From Thalassotalea atypica (GTDB taxonomy: Bacteria > Pseudomonadota > Gammaproteobacteria > Enterobacterales > Alteromonadaceae), in contig NZ_AP027364.1 in NCBI RefSeq assembly GCF_030295975.1, forward strand, positions 2,418,001-2,482,000: a stretch of 64,000 nucleotides of DNA, read 5' to 3'. The notes beneath the pieces were generated by a model. That model had not been told where the DNA came from. It did not search any database and was given only the letters and a program-made list of their open reading frames with translations. Positions 1 to 8,148 of this stretch are shown here, piece by piece. Both the position numbers and the translations under genes were made by a program. The first letter of the stretch is position 1, and each line of letters starts with the position of its first letter.

Positions 1-71
1 GTTATTACAGTTTAAACGTTAAAAAAGAGTAAAATTATCCGCACATCCACAACATGACATAGGTTATTTCA

Positions 72-314
72 ATGAGCAGTTTATATAAAACAGTGACGAT
101 AATTTATTATGATGAAGAGTCTTTAGCACTAGAGCATGCTGTAGAAAGTTTTATCTGTTTAAATGGTGGCCGTGTCGAAATTCCTAGAAGTTTTAAAGAG
201 AACAAATCCATCGTTGCTGTATGCGAAGGAAAGATTAACATTCTCAATAAACTCGGTGAGCGAGTTCAAGTTCTTGATGAACAAGTTTTTGAATCCGCCA
301 CGGCATGTTATTAG
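72..314 (+). CDS. Small hypothetical protein, TIGR02922-like
   Basis: An 80-residue soluble protein with no signal peptide or membrane segment. It resembles the short TIGR02922-type hypothetical proteins of Colwellia and relatives; this is recognition by general pattern and was not searched. The sequence is mildly acidic, with a hydrophobic start (residues 8-12), a central Cys at about 29 and a Cys near the C-terminus. No catalytic motif is visible. The nearest gene on the right is convergent, so it appears monocistronic unless it is joined to something left of the window. Function unknown. Confidence 0.6.
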   Translation: MSSLYKTVTIIYYDEESLALEHAVESFICLNGGRVEIPRSFKENKSIVAVCEGKINILNKLGERVQVLDEQVFESATACY

Positions 315-399
315 GGTCAAACTAGCAATGATGATTATTTAAGGCACTATGTCTTCAATTAATAGTGCTGACTAATTCTTGCTTTTCAAATGTTCCACA

Positions 400-930
400 T
401 TAGCTTTTGTTGCTTTCAAATTCTTTTCGCTTGTCTATCGCTTCATTGTAGACTTTCTCTTCCATTGCTTTATTAAGGCCTAACGCAAAATAGATTTCCG
501 CTATTAAGAATAGCGGCCCAATAAGTAGTTGGTTTAAATCATCGACAAATGCTGGCTTAGCCTTTTCATAAGCATGCCCAATAAACTGCAATATCCACCC
601 CCCAACAAAAACTCCTATTGCAATAACAATAACATGCTCGTGCCCTACAAATAGGTGTGTGCTGTAGATAATAGGACCAAAGATTATTAAAACCAATATT
701 GCCATCGGGATATATAGAGCAACATAATACACAAGAGCAACCAAACCTATGATTGTCCCTAAACCAACAGATACCAACTCACTATTGATGGTAAAATCAA
801 AACTTACAATATTAAGTAATAACGCTACTGACCATATGATCAGCGGAATGCCGATAAAGTGGGTTTTGATATTGCTGGTATTTAAATGAACACTTTTGTA
901 AGTTGAGAGCTGATCTGTAATAGATTTCAT
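400..930 (-). CDS. Mpo1/DUF962-like integral membrane protein
   Basis: A 176-residue protein with four or five hydrophobic segments. It starts with the signature of the DUF962 (YGL010w/Mpo1-like) family: a YKSVHLNTSNIKTHFIGIP block at residues 11-29, then a GHAYEKAKPAF segment in the second half (about 118-128). In yeast, Mpo1 is an Fe(II)-dependent dioxygenase acting in alpha-oxidation of 2-hydroxy fatty acids in the ER; the conserved histidines of both blocks are present here. The bacterial members are largely uncharacterised, so a lipid-oxidation role is inference. It is a single minus-strand gene, convergent with the small protein to its left and preceded by about 96 bp without features. 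Confidence 0.8.
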   Translation of the reverse strand: MKSITDQLSTYKSVHLNTSNIKTHFIGIPLIIWSVALLLNIVSFDFTINSELVSVGLGTIIGLVALVYYVALYIPMAILVLIIFGPIIYSTHLFVGHEHVIVIAIGVFVGGWILQFIGHAYEKAKPAFVDDLNQLLIGPLFLIAEIYFALGLNKAMEEKVYNEAIDKRKEFESNKS

Positions 931-1026
931 TTTTAATTATTATTTTAAGATGAACTTACCGTCAATTTAACGACAAAAACAAACAAAATCAATCAAACTT
1001 CTGCAAAAATGCTGCTAAAATTCATT

Positions 1027-2313
1027 TCAATGAGATGTTTCTGTTTTCTTATGTCGGCCCAAGAAGTATAAACCACTGCCTGCAATCATAAATAGCGCCG
1101 TCATAAGCCAAGAGTTTACGCTAGCTTGAATGGAAAGCCATAAGCACACGCACAATGCACTTAAGGGTATAACTAATCCCAACGGCAGTCGCCATTGCCC
1201 TTTTGATCTTAACTCTGGCTGTAGTTTTACCAGTGCAGCAATAGCTATAAAATAACCAATTAGTCGTGCCAACGAACTCACGATGGCAAGCCAAATAAAG
1301 CTGCCGGTAATAGCTAAAAAGCCAGCAACGATGACTAAAAATAAAATGGCATTACGTGGAATTTTCTCTTCCGATGTGACTTTGGCAAACCATGAAGGAA
1401 AATTCCCCTGCTCCGCTAGCGCATAAGTCATTCTAGGCGCGGTGAAAATGACTGTAGATAAGTTACCCGCAATAGAAATGATTGCCGCAACAGTAATAAT
1501 CACAGCTCCTATATCACCAGTCATCGTCGATGCGGCTGCAGCTATGGGTGCCTCAGTAGAGGCCAAATTAGGCAACACTGACACCGCTATTGCTTGAATA
1601 CAAAAATATAAAACAGCAGTAGTAATCAATGTCAGGACTAATGCCTTGGCAATATTCTTAGTTGGATTTTCACTTTCTCCTGCAGGTACTAACGCTCCTT
1701 CAAAACCGATAAATGCATAAACCAACAGAAGTAACGTTGCTTCCATTTGTGAAAATGGCATTGGTTCAAATAATATCAATTTTTCTGGTTCTAAGTGGAA
1801 AAACCCAACAGCAATAAAAAGTATTAAAGGCAATATTTTCAACATGGTGATGCTCTTTAATACCAACATGGTCTTTCTAACGCCAAGCAAGTTAATTGCA
1901 GTTAACATACTCAGTACACAAACAAGGGAAATGATTTTTAAAAAGCCTTCATTAAATGGCGGGTAGATAAAGCCAAGGTACAAAACCAACGCGTTGCTGT
2001 TGGCTGCTAATGCAGTAAGGCGGCCAATATATAAAAGCCACGTCGTTTGGAAAGAGACATGGCTACCAAAAGCTTTTTGAGTATAAAGTACTGGTCCTCC
2101 CGTTTTATCAAAACCAGCGGATAATTGAGCAAAACTTAAAATCACTAACGACATCAGTAATGCACATACGATAAACATCCAAGGACTTAAGTTACCGCTC
2201 AGCTCTGCTGCTCCTGCTGGCAAAGCAAAAATTCCAGCACCAATTAAGCCATTAATGGCCAAAACTGCTATGCCCAGCTTAGTTATTGTTCTTTTAAAAT
2301 TAGAAGAAGACAT
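1027..2313 (-). CDS. APC-superfamily amino acid permease
   Basis: A 428-residue inner-membrane transporter with about 12 hydrophobic helices. TM1 carries the APC-superfamily unwound-helix motif (GLIGAGIFALPAGAA, about residues 21-35), and TM6 has the AFIGFEGALVPAGE segment typical of amino acid/polyamine/organocation permeases. Length is normal for the AdiC/YhdG-like branch. Substrate cannot be read from sequence; a single amino acid or amine by proton-coupled uptake or exchange is the family expectation. The gene is divergent from ubiG and alone on its strand. The ATG at the upper end of the interval is the natural start, since it leads directly into a short cytosolic N-terminus and TM1. Confidence 0.85.
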   Translation of the reverse strand: MSSSNFKRTITKLGIAVLAINGLIGAGIFALPAGAAELSGNLSPWMFIVCALLMSLVILSFAQLSAGFDKTGGPVLYTQKAFGSHVSFQTTWLLYIGRLTALAANSNALVLYLGFIYPPFNEGFLKIISLVCVLSMLTAINLLGVRKTMLVLKSITMLKILPLILFIAVGFFHLEPEKLILFEPMPFSQMEATLLLLVYAFIGFEGALVPAGESENPTKNIAKALVLTLITTAVLYFCIQAIAVSVLPNLASTEAPIAAAASTMTGDIGAVIITVAAIISIAGNLSTVIFTAPRMTYALAEQGNFPSWFAKVTSEEKIPRNAILFLVIVAGFLAITGSFIWLAIVSSLARLIGYFIAIAALVKLQPELRSKGQWRLPLGLVIPLSALCVCLWLSIQASVNSWLMTALFMIAGSGLYFLGRHKKTETSH

Positions 2314-2464
2314 TAATTACGACACTTCCTTGGTTTGCATTAATTGAGCAACTCAAAATATGAGAAGGATCAAACAACGCGTTATTATTGTTATTTTCAA
2401 TGCTAGGTTTACAAACTACTTTAGTTTAGAATCCGGTGCATTCACTGATAAATACCTTACGCTA

Positions 2465-3175
2465 ATGTCAAAATCTCTCAATGTAAATTTAGAAGAAATA
2501 GAAAAATTTGAAAAAGTTGCCAGTCAATGGTGGGACTTAACAGGTGACTTTAAACCGTTACATCAAATCAACCCACTGCGTAGACAGTTCATTTTGCAAC
2601 ATAAGCCGGACTTATTTGATGCAGAGGTGATTGATGTAGGCTGTGGCGGTGGCATACTCACGGAAAGCATTGCTAAACTGGGTGCCAAGGTGACAGGTAT
2701 AGACATGGGAGAAGAGCCATTAAATGTGGCGAAGTTACATGCGTTAGAGTCTGGTGTAACAGTGAACTATGAAAAAATCACTGCTGAAGAAAAAGCGCGT
2801 GCTTGTGCTGAGCACTTTGATGTGGTGACATGCATGGAAATGCTTGAACATGTACCAGATCCCGCCTCCGTAATTAAAGCCTGCGCTGATATGGTTAAAC
2901 CTGGTGGTTATGTATTCTTTTCTACGTTAAATAAGTCGACAAAGTCTTACCTTCTAGCGATTTTGGCAGCAGAAAAAATATTAAAATTAGTTCCTGACGG
3001 CACGCACGATCATAATAAATTTATCAAGCCTTCAACCCTAATTGAGTGGGCAGAATCAAATAGCCTTAAGTGTATTGACGCCACAGGCATTCACTACAAC
3101 CCGTTAACTGAAAACCACAAATTAGGCCCAGGGCTGGATGTTAACTACCTGTTGTGCTGTCAAAAGGTTAGATAA
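2465..3175 (+). CDS. ubiG: Ubiquinone biosynthesis O-methyltransferase UbiG
   Basis: UbiG carries out both SAM-dependent O-methylations of ubiquinone synthesis, on the catechol-type intermediate and on demethylubiquinone. The frame is open from 2360, but the ATG at 2465 gives a 236-residue protein whose start ([19 protein letters not shown]) matches the usual UbiG N-terminus and length; the extra 35 codons look non-homologous. The SAM site is visible as [11 protein letters not shown], followed by an acidic strand-2 end (GIDMGEE). The central [11 protein letters not shown] block and the [14 protein letters not shown] block near the C-terminus are characteristic of UbiG. The stop codon overlaps the next ATG by one base (TAATG), so the phosphatase that follows is translationally coupled. 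Confidence 0.95.
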   Translation: MSKSLNVNLEEIEKFEKVASQWWDLTGDFKPLHQINPLRRQFILQHKPDLFDAEVIDVGCGGGILTESIAKLGAKVTGIDMGEEPLNVAKLHALESGVTVNYEKITAEEKARACAEHFDVVTCMEMLEHVPDPASVIKACADMVKPGGYVFFSTLNKSTKSYLLAILAAEKILKLVPDGTHDHNKFIKPSTLIEWAESNSLKCIDATGIHYNPLTENHKLGPGLDVNYLLCCQKVR

Positions 3176-3849
3176 TGTCAACAATATTTAAAGGCGTTTT
3201 ATTTGATTTAGACGGCACATTATTAGATACAGCAGATGATTTAGGCGCAGCACTTAATCATGTACTTGAATCTAATGATTTTCCAATCGTAAACCCAAGC
3301 CAATACCGACCAATAGCCTCTGACGGAGCGAAAGGCTTATTGCATTTAGGTTTTGGCAACAAAATAGATGCATTTAATGAAGATTCATTACGGCAACAGT
3401 TTCTATCTTATTACGAAGCAAATATTGCGGTGCATACTAAATTGTATGAGGGTGTTACTGAGTTGCTGGCCTTTTTAAACCAACAAGGCGTTCCTTGGGG
3501 TATCGTCACTAATAAGCCCATAGGACTAACAAACACGTTATTGCCCTATTACCCTGAGTTGTCAAAAAGTTATGTCAATATTGGCGGTGATAGTTTACCA
3601 AGTAGAAAACCCGCCCCTGAACCTTTATTACACGCATGCCAACATTTACATATCAAGCCAAATGAATGTGTATATTTAGGAGATGCGCCTAGAGACATAC
3701 AAGCTGCAAATGCTGCCGATATGTATTCTGTAATAGCGCTTTGGGGTTATATTGTTGATCAAAATGCATGTGCTAACTGGTCAGCCAATTTACATTGTTC
3801 AAATCCTAAGCAATTGATAAACCTATTCCGTCAACTGATGAGCAATTAG
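3175..3849 (+). CDS. HAD-IA phosphatase (Gph/MupP-like)
   Basis: A 224-residue HAD-superfamily hydrolase. Motif I is LFDLDGTLLDT (nucleophile and acid/base Asp), motif II the VTNK stretch, motif III the Lys in PSRKPAPEP, and motif IV YLGDAPRDIQAA. It belongs to the phosphoglycolate phosphatase-like branch (Gph, about 225-250 residues). In Pseudomonas the gene directly after ubiG is mupP, a MurNAc-6-phosphate phosphatase of cell-wall recycling, and this protein sits in the same place and has the same size. Substrate is therefore either 2-phosphoglycolate or MurNAc-6-P; sequence alone does not decide. Its ATG overlaps the ubiG stop by one base, so the two form an operon. Confidence 0.88.
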   Translation: MSTIFKGVLFDLDGTLLDTADDLGAALNHVLESNDFPIVNPSQYRPIASDGAKGLLHLGFGNKIDAFNEDSLRQQFLSYYEANIAVHTKLYEGVTELLAFLNQQGVPWGIVTNKPIGLTNTLLPYYPELSKSYVNIGGDSLPSRKPAPEPLLHACQHLHIKPNECVYLGDAPRDIQAANAADMYSVIALWGYIVDQNACANWSANLHCSNPKQLINLFRQLMSN

Positions 3850-4092
3850 TAATCAAGGCATGCAACTCATTGATTATTAATCATTTTATTATTTTTATAC
3901 TTTTTTTGAATTAAACTTGTGCGAAACAACACAAAATAATTCTAAAGGTGTAAATTTAGTAAAAATAACCGTTGCGTTTTACTAAATTCAAATTTGAAAA
4001 GCCGCACTAGGTTAGTCAATACTAACTGGTCAAAAAGCTGCTCGATTATTAAATAATCAAGCAGTTTTTTAGGACTTGCAATGACACCAAAA
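3850..4092. other. Intergenic stretch after the ubiG operon
   Basis: About 240 bp with no open frame of interest. It holds a perfect six-base inverted repeat (GTTAGT, loop CAAT, ACTAAC) at about 4013-4028 and ends with an intrinsic terminator. The terminator is about 190 bp past the phosphatase stop, so the region is either a long 3' UTR or hosts a 3'-UTR-derived small RNA. I found no convincing internal promoter. Confidence 0.4.
4038..4070 (+). terminator. Rho-independent terminator before nrdA
   Basis: CTGCT (4038-4042) pairs with AGCAG (4060-4064), and GATTATT (4044-4050) with AATAATC (4052-4058), with one mismatched base on each arm. Six T residues follow. It isolates the nrd operon from the ubiG operon on the plus strand. 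Confidence 0.75.
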
Positions 4093-4139
4093 CCTCATTA
4101 TCTTGTGATTATATTTTTAAAAATCACTATATCTTGTGC
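4093..4139 (+). promoter_or_regulatory. Tandem NrdR-type boxes upstream of nrdA
   Basis: Two 16-bp elements lie at 4093-4108 and 4124-4139. The second, tCACTATATCTTGTGc, matches the NrdR consensus (acaCwAtATaTwGtgt) well. The first is weaker on its left half but shares the identical right half TCTTGTG. The start-to-start distance is exactly 31 bp, the three-helical-turn phasing known for NrdR box pairs. NrdR is the ATP/dATP-sensing repressor of ribonucleotide reductase genes. The boxes are 118-164 bp upstream of the nrdA ATG. A TATAAT at 4231-4236 could serve as a downstream -10, but it lacks a good -35. Confidence 0.75.
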
Positions 4140-4256
4140 ATCATATGTTCAAACACATACTAAAAAAGTTTGACAATAACCAACGAATATTGTCAGCACA
4201 AAATCTGGTTCTACTTCAAACAACAATTACTATAATAAAAACAATTCAAGGTCCTC

Positions 4257-6527
4257 ATGAACAGTAATCTCTTCGTAACAAAGCGTAATGGCGAAAAAGA
4301 AGCTATCGACTTAGAAAAAATTCATAAAGTTATAGCATGGGCGGCAGACGGGTTAGATAACGTTTCTGTCTCACAGGTAGAGCTAAAGTCTCATATCCAA
4401 TTTTACGATGGTATAAAAACCGAAGATATTCATGAAACCATCATTAAGGCTGCCGCAGATTTAATCTCTGAAGAAACACCTGATTACCAGTTTCTTTCTG
4501 CACGCTTGGCAATATTTCATTTACGGAAAAAAGCGTACGGTCAATTTGAACCGCCTAAGTTATATGATCATGTTGTTAACATGGTTGAGGCGGGTAAATA
4601 TGACAAACACTTGACAGAAGACTATACGCCTGCTGAATTTGAAACGTTAGAATCATTCATTGATCATCGCCGAGATTTAGATTTCAGTTATGCTGCAGTT
4701 AAACAGCTGGAAGGCAAATATTTAGTTCAAAACCGTGTAACAGGTGAAATTTATGAGAGTGCACAGTTTTTATATGTTTTAGTGGCTGCGTGTTTGTTTG
4801 CGAAGTATCCACAAGATACTCGTTTGGAGTATGTCAAAAGGTTTTATGATGCAATTTCATCATTTAAAATTTCTTTACCGACACCGATCATGGCCGGAGT
4901 ACGCACACCAACACGTCAATTCTCCTCATGTGTTCTGATTGAATGTGGTGACAGCTTAGACTCAATTAACGCAACTTCAAGCGCTATTGTTAAATACGTT
5001 TCTCAACGTGCAGGTATAGGTATTAATGCAGGTCGCATACGTGCACTAGGCAGTACGATCAGAAATGGTGAAGCATTTCACACGGGCTGTATTCCCTTTT
5101 ACAAACACTTTCAAACAGCCGTTAAAAGCTGTTCTCAAGGTGGTGTTCGAGGCGGTGCCGCAACATTATTTTACCCGTTATGGCATTTAGAAGTTGAAAG
5201 TTTACTGGTGCTTAAAAACAACCGCGGAGTTGAAGAGAACCGAGTTAGACATCTAGATTACGGTGTACAATTCAATAAACTGATGTACCAACGTCTGATC
5301 AAAGGTGAATCTATTACCTTATTCAGTCCTAGTGATGTCCCTGGTTTGTATGACGCATTTTTTGAAGATCAGAATAAATTTGACGAACTTTATGTGAAAT
5401 ACGAACAAGACGATTCAATTCGTAAAAAACGTATTAAAGCGATCGAACTATTTAGCTTATTTGCTCAAGAGCGAGCAAGCACAGGTCGTATCTATTTACA
5501 AAATGTTGATCACTGTAATACGCACAGTCCATTTAACCCTGAACATGCGCCAATCAGACAAAGTAACCTTTGTTTAGAAATCGCCTTACCGACTAAGCCT
5601 ATGGTTGATGTGAACGATGAAAACGGTGAAATTGCGTTATGTACTTTATCTGCTTTTAACTTAGGGGCAATTGAAAGCCTTGATGAATTAGAAGGATTAG
5701 CTGATCTTGCAGTACGCGCACTTGATAGCTTATTAGACTACCAAGACTACCCTGTACCGGCTGCATTTAATGCAACTATGGGGCGTCGAACTTTAGGTAT
5801 AGGCGTAATAAACTATGCCTATTATCTCGCTAAAAATGGCGTGTTTTATTCAAACGGTAGTGCAAATAACTTAACACATAGAACCTTTGAAGCAATCCAG
5901 TATCACTTACTTAAAGCTTCGAATAAATTAGCTAAAGAGCAAGGGGCTTGTCCGCTATTTAACGAAACAAAGTTAAGCCAAGGCATTTTACCGATTGATA
6001 CTTATAAAAAAGAGATCGATAAAGTTACTGGTGAGCCGTTGCATTTAGATTGGGAATCGTTAAGAGCTGATATTAAAAAATACGGCGTTCGTAACTCGAC
6101 AGTTTCTGCCTTAATGCCATCTGAAACATCATCGCAAATTTCCAATGCCACTAATGGTATTGAGCCACCTCGCGGATTGATCAGCATCAAAGCAAGTAAA
6201 GATGGAGTATTAAAGCAGGTAGTACCTGAATACCAAAAATTAAAAGGTAATTACGAGCTATTGTGGAATATTCCGAGCAATGACGGTTATTTAGAACTCG
6301 TCGGTATTATGCAAAAATTCATCGATCAAACGATTTCAGCAAATACCAATTACGACCCTTCACGATTTGAAGGCGGAAAAGTACCTGTTAAACAGATCAT
6401 TAAAGACTTATTGACGGCCTACAAACTCGGCGTGAAGACACTTTACTACCATAATACTCGTGATGGCGCTGCTGACAGCCAAACAGAAGTAGATGATGGT
6501 TGTGAAGGCGGCGCGTGTAAAATTTAG
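4257..6527 (+). CDS. nrdA: Class Ia ribonucleotide reductase, alpha subunit
   Basis: NrdA reduces ribonucleoside diphosphates to deoxyribonucleotides with the radical supplied by NrdB. The 756-residue length and residue numbering agree with the E. coli enzyme. An N-terminal ATP-cone (about residues 5-95) is the dATP-sensing activity site. Active-site cysteines fall at 225 (FSSCVL), 439 (NLCLEI, with Asn and Glu flanking) and 462 (LCTLSA). The radical-transfer tyrosine pair is at 730-731 (TLYYHN). The C-terminal tail CEGGAC holds the mobile Cys pair re-reduced by thioredoxin or glutaredoxin. No intein or intron is present. It is first gene of nrdA-nrdB-yfaE, and the phased upstream boxes suggest NrdR repression. 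Confidence 0.98.
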   Translation: MNSNLFVTKRNGEKEAIDLEKIHKVIAWAADGLDNVSVSQVELKSHIQFYDGIKTEDIHETIIKAAADLISEETPDYQFLSARLAIFHLRKKAYGQFEPPKLYDHVVNMVEAGKYDKHLTEDYTPAEFETLESFIDHRRDLDFSYAAVKQLEGKYLVQNRVTGEIYESAQFLYVLVAACLFAKYPQDTRLEYVKRFYDAISSFKISLPTPIMAGVRTPTRQFSSCVLIECGDSLDSINATSSAIVKYVSQRAGIGINAGRIRALGSTIRNGEAFHTGCIPFYKHFQTAVKSCSQGGVRGGAATLFYPLWHLEVESLLVLKNNRGVEENRVRHLDYGVQFNKLMYQRLIKGESITLFSPSDVPGLYDAFFEDQNKFDELYVKYEQDDSIRKKRIKAIELFSLFAQERASTGRIYLQNVDHCNTHSPFNPEHAPIRQSNLCLEIALPTKPMVDVNDENGEIALCTLSAFNLGAIESLDELEGLADLAVRALDSLLDYQDYPVPAAFNATMGRRTLGIGVINYAYYLAKNGVFYSNGSANNLTHRTFEAIQYHLLKASNKLAKEQGACPLFNETKLSQGILPIDTYKKEIDKVTGEPLHLDWESLRADIKKYGVRNSTVSALMPSETSSQISNATNGIEPPRGLISIKASKDGVLKQVVPEYQKLKGNYELLWNIPSNDGYLELVGIMQKFIDQTISANTNYDPSRFEGGKVPVKQIIKDLLTAYKLGVKTLYYHNTRDGAADSQTEVDDGCEGGACKI

Positions 6528-6560
6528 ACATGCCTTTGTCAGTAAAATAAAACTCATATC

Positions 6561-6589
6561 AACCGTAGTGAATAAAGTTCACTACGGTT
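6561..6589 (+). repeat. Perfect 12-bp hairpin between nrdA and nrdB
   Basis: AACCGTAGTGAA (6561-6572) is the exact reverse complement of TTCACTACGGTT (6578-6589), with a five-base loop. Only a broken T-rich stretch follows, so this is probably a weak attenuator, or a processing or stabilising stem that sets different NrdA and NrdB levels, and not a full terminator. Confidence 0.7.
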
Positions 6590-6683
6590 TATTCATACCC
6601 AAAACACCAAAATTAAGAAGAATAAAGGTGTTTAAAAACGACGATATTGTGAAGCACAATCACAATATAAACAGGAGTAATCG

Positions 6684-7814
6684 ATGTCGTACACTACATT
6701 TAATCAAACGCCTAACAACGCCCTTTTAGAGCCCATGTTTTTGGGGAATAGCGTTAATGTTGCACGTTATGACCAACAACGATTTATTGCGTTTGAAAAA
6801 TTAATTGAAAAGCAGTTATCTTTTTTCTGGCGCCCTGAAGAAGTAGATGTTTCAAAAGACCGTGCAGATTGGCAAGGTTTAACTGAATCAGAAAAACATA
6901 TTTTCATTTCAAATCTAAAATATCAAACGTTGCTAGACAGCATGGCAGCACGCTCTGTAAATGCTGTTTTACTGCCTCTGGTATCGTTACCTGAAGTTGA
7001 AACTTGGGTAGAAACATGGGCATTTAGTGAAACAATTCATTCACGATCATACACACATATATTGAGAAACCTCTTTACCGACCCTGGTGAAGTGTTCGAT
7101 GATATCGTTGTAAACCCAGCTATTTTGAAACGTGCCAGCTCAATTGCTAAATACTTTGATGATGTCATTATTACTACGCAGTTATTGCAATCACAAGGTG
7201 AAGGTGAATATGACGTTGAAGATAAAACTATTGAGGTGTCTGAGCGTAAATTAAAAGAACGTCTATTCCTAGCGATCTGTTCAGTTAACGCCCTTGAAGC
7301 AATTCGTTTTTACGTTAGTTTTGCCTGCTCTTTTGCTTTTGCAGAGCGTGAATTGCTTGAAGGTAATGCAAAAATCATTAAGCTAATTGCTCGTGATGAA
7401 GCACTACACTTAACCGGTACTCAACATATTTTGAACAATTGGGCCGCAGGTAATGACGATCCAGAAATGAAAGAAATTTCTGAACAAATGCGTGATGACG
7501 GACGTCAAATTTTTATGGACGTTGTTGAACAGGAAAAAGAATGGGCACAATACCTATTCAAAGACGGTTCAATGATAGGCTTAAATGCAGAAATATTAAA
7601 CCAGTACATTGAATACATTAGTAACCAACGTATGACTGCTATTGGATTGGATGCTCCGTTTAATGTTAAAAGTAACCCACTACCTTGGATGAATGCCTAT
7701 TTGGTTAGTGACAATGTACAGGTGGCTCCTCAGGAGACTGAGATCTCTAGTTACTTGGTTGGCCAAGTTGATTCTTCAGTCGCTGTAGACGATTTCGATG
7801 ATTTCGATCTCTAA
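6684..7814 (+). CDS. nrdB: Class Ia ribonucleotide reductase, beta subunit
   Basis: NrdB houses the diferric-tyrosyl radical that starts catalysis in NrdA. The iron ligands and radical tyrosine are visible one position beyond E. coli numbering: Asp85 (LLDSM), Glu116 and His119 with Tyr123 (SETIHSRSY), then the helix Glu of ALEAIRF and the Glu/His of RDEALHLT. The C-terminal acidic-aromatic tail DDFDDFDL is the NrdA-docking peptide. Length is 376 residues, as in E. coli. An AGGAG sits about seven bases before the ATG. A 156-bp gap with a strong hairpin separates it from nrdA. Confidence 0.98.
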   Translation: MSYTTFNQTPNNALLEPMFLGNSVNVARYDQQRFIAFEKLIEKQLSFFWRPEEVDVSKDRADWQGLTESEKHIFISNLKYQTLLDSMAARSVNAVLLPLVSLPEVETWVETWAFSETIHSRSYTHILRNLFTDPGEVFDDIVVNPAILKRASSIAKYFDDVIITTQLLQSQGEGEYDVEDKTIEVSERKLKERLFLAICSVNALEAIRFYVSFACSFAFAERELLEGNAKIIKLIARDEALHLTGTQHILNNWAAGNDDPEMKEISEQMRDDGRQIFMDVVEQEKEWAQYLFKDGSMIGLNAEILNQYIEYISNQRMTAIGLDAPFNVKSNPLPWMNAYLVSDNVQVAPQETEISSYLVGQVDSSVAVDDFDDFDL

Positions 7815-7863
7815 ATTACATACCAATATATCGGTATTATTTCAAAGCTAGTAGCGTTCAATT

Positions 7864-8148
7864 ATGGCTATGTCTAATACCGATAAACCACGCCCTCTTA
7901 CAATTTCAGTCAATGATCAGGAAGTAGAGTTTTCTGCTGTTCACAATACATTGCTTGAATGTTTAGAACAAGAAGACGTTGAAGTACATTACCATTGCCG
8001 AGATGGTTTTTGTGGCGCTTGTCGAATCACTCTAGATAAAGGAGAAATCCTCTACCCACAAGGAGAGCCTTTAGCGTTTGTAGGTAAGGACGAAATTCTA
8101 CCTTGTTGCTGTATTCCTATAACTGATATAGAGATCACTATTGAGTGA
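7864..8148 (+). CDS. yfaE: YfaE-type [2Fe-2S] ferredoxin for NrdB radical maintenance
   Basis: A 94-residue plant-type ferredoxin. Three cluster cysteines lie in CRDGFCGAC and the fourth is in the CCC cluster of LPCCCIP near residue 83. In E. coli, YfaE supplies electrons to regenerate the diferric-tyrosyl cofactor of NrdB and is encoded right after nrdB, as here (49 bp gap). Two in-frame ATGs six bases apart (7864 and 7870) are both usable. Its 3' end overlaps the end of the convergent receiver-GGDEF gene by 11 bp, so both stop codons sit inside the other gene's terminal codons and there is no room for a terminator between them. Confidence 0.95.
   Translation: MAMSNTDKPRPLTISVNDQEVEFSAVHNTLLECLEQEDVEVHYHCRDGFCGACRITLDKGEILYPQGEPLAFVGKDEILPCCCIPITDIEITIE

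Noticed and set aside
2360-2464. N-terminal 35-residue extension of UbiG
   Set aside because: Not similar to UbiG start and gives excess length; the ATG at 2465 matches family length.
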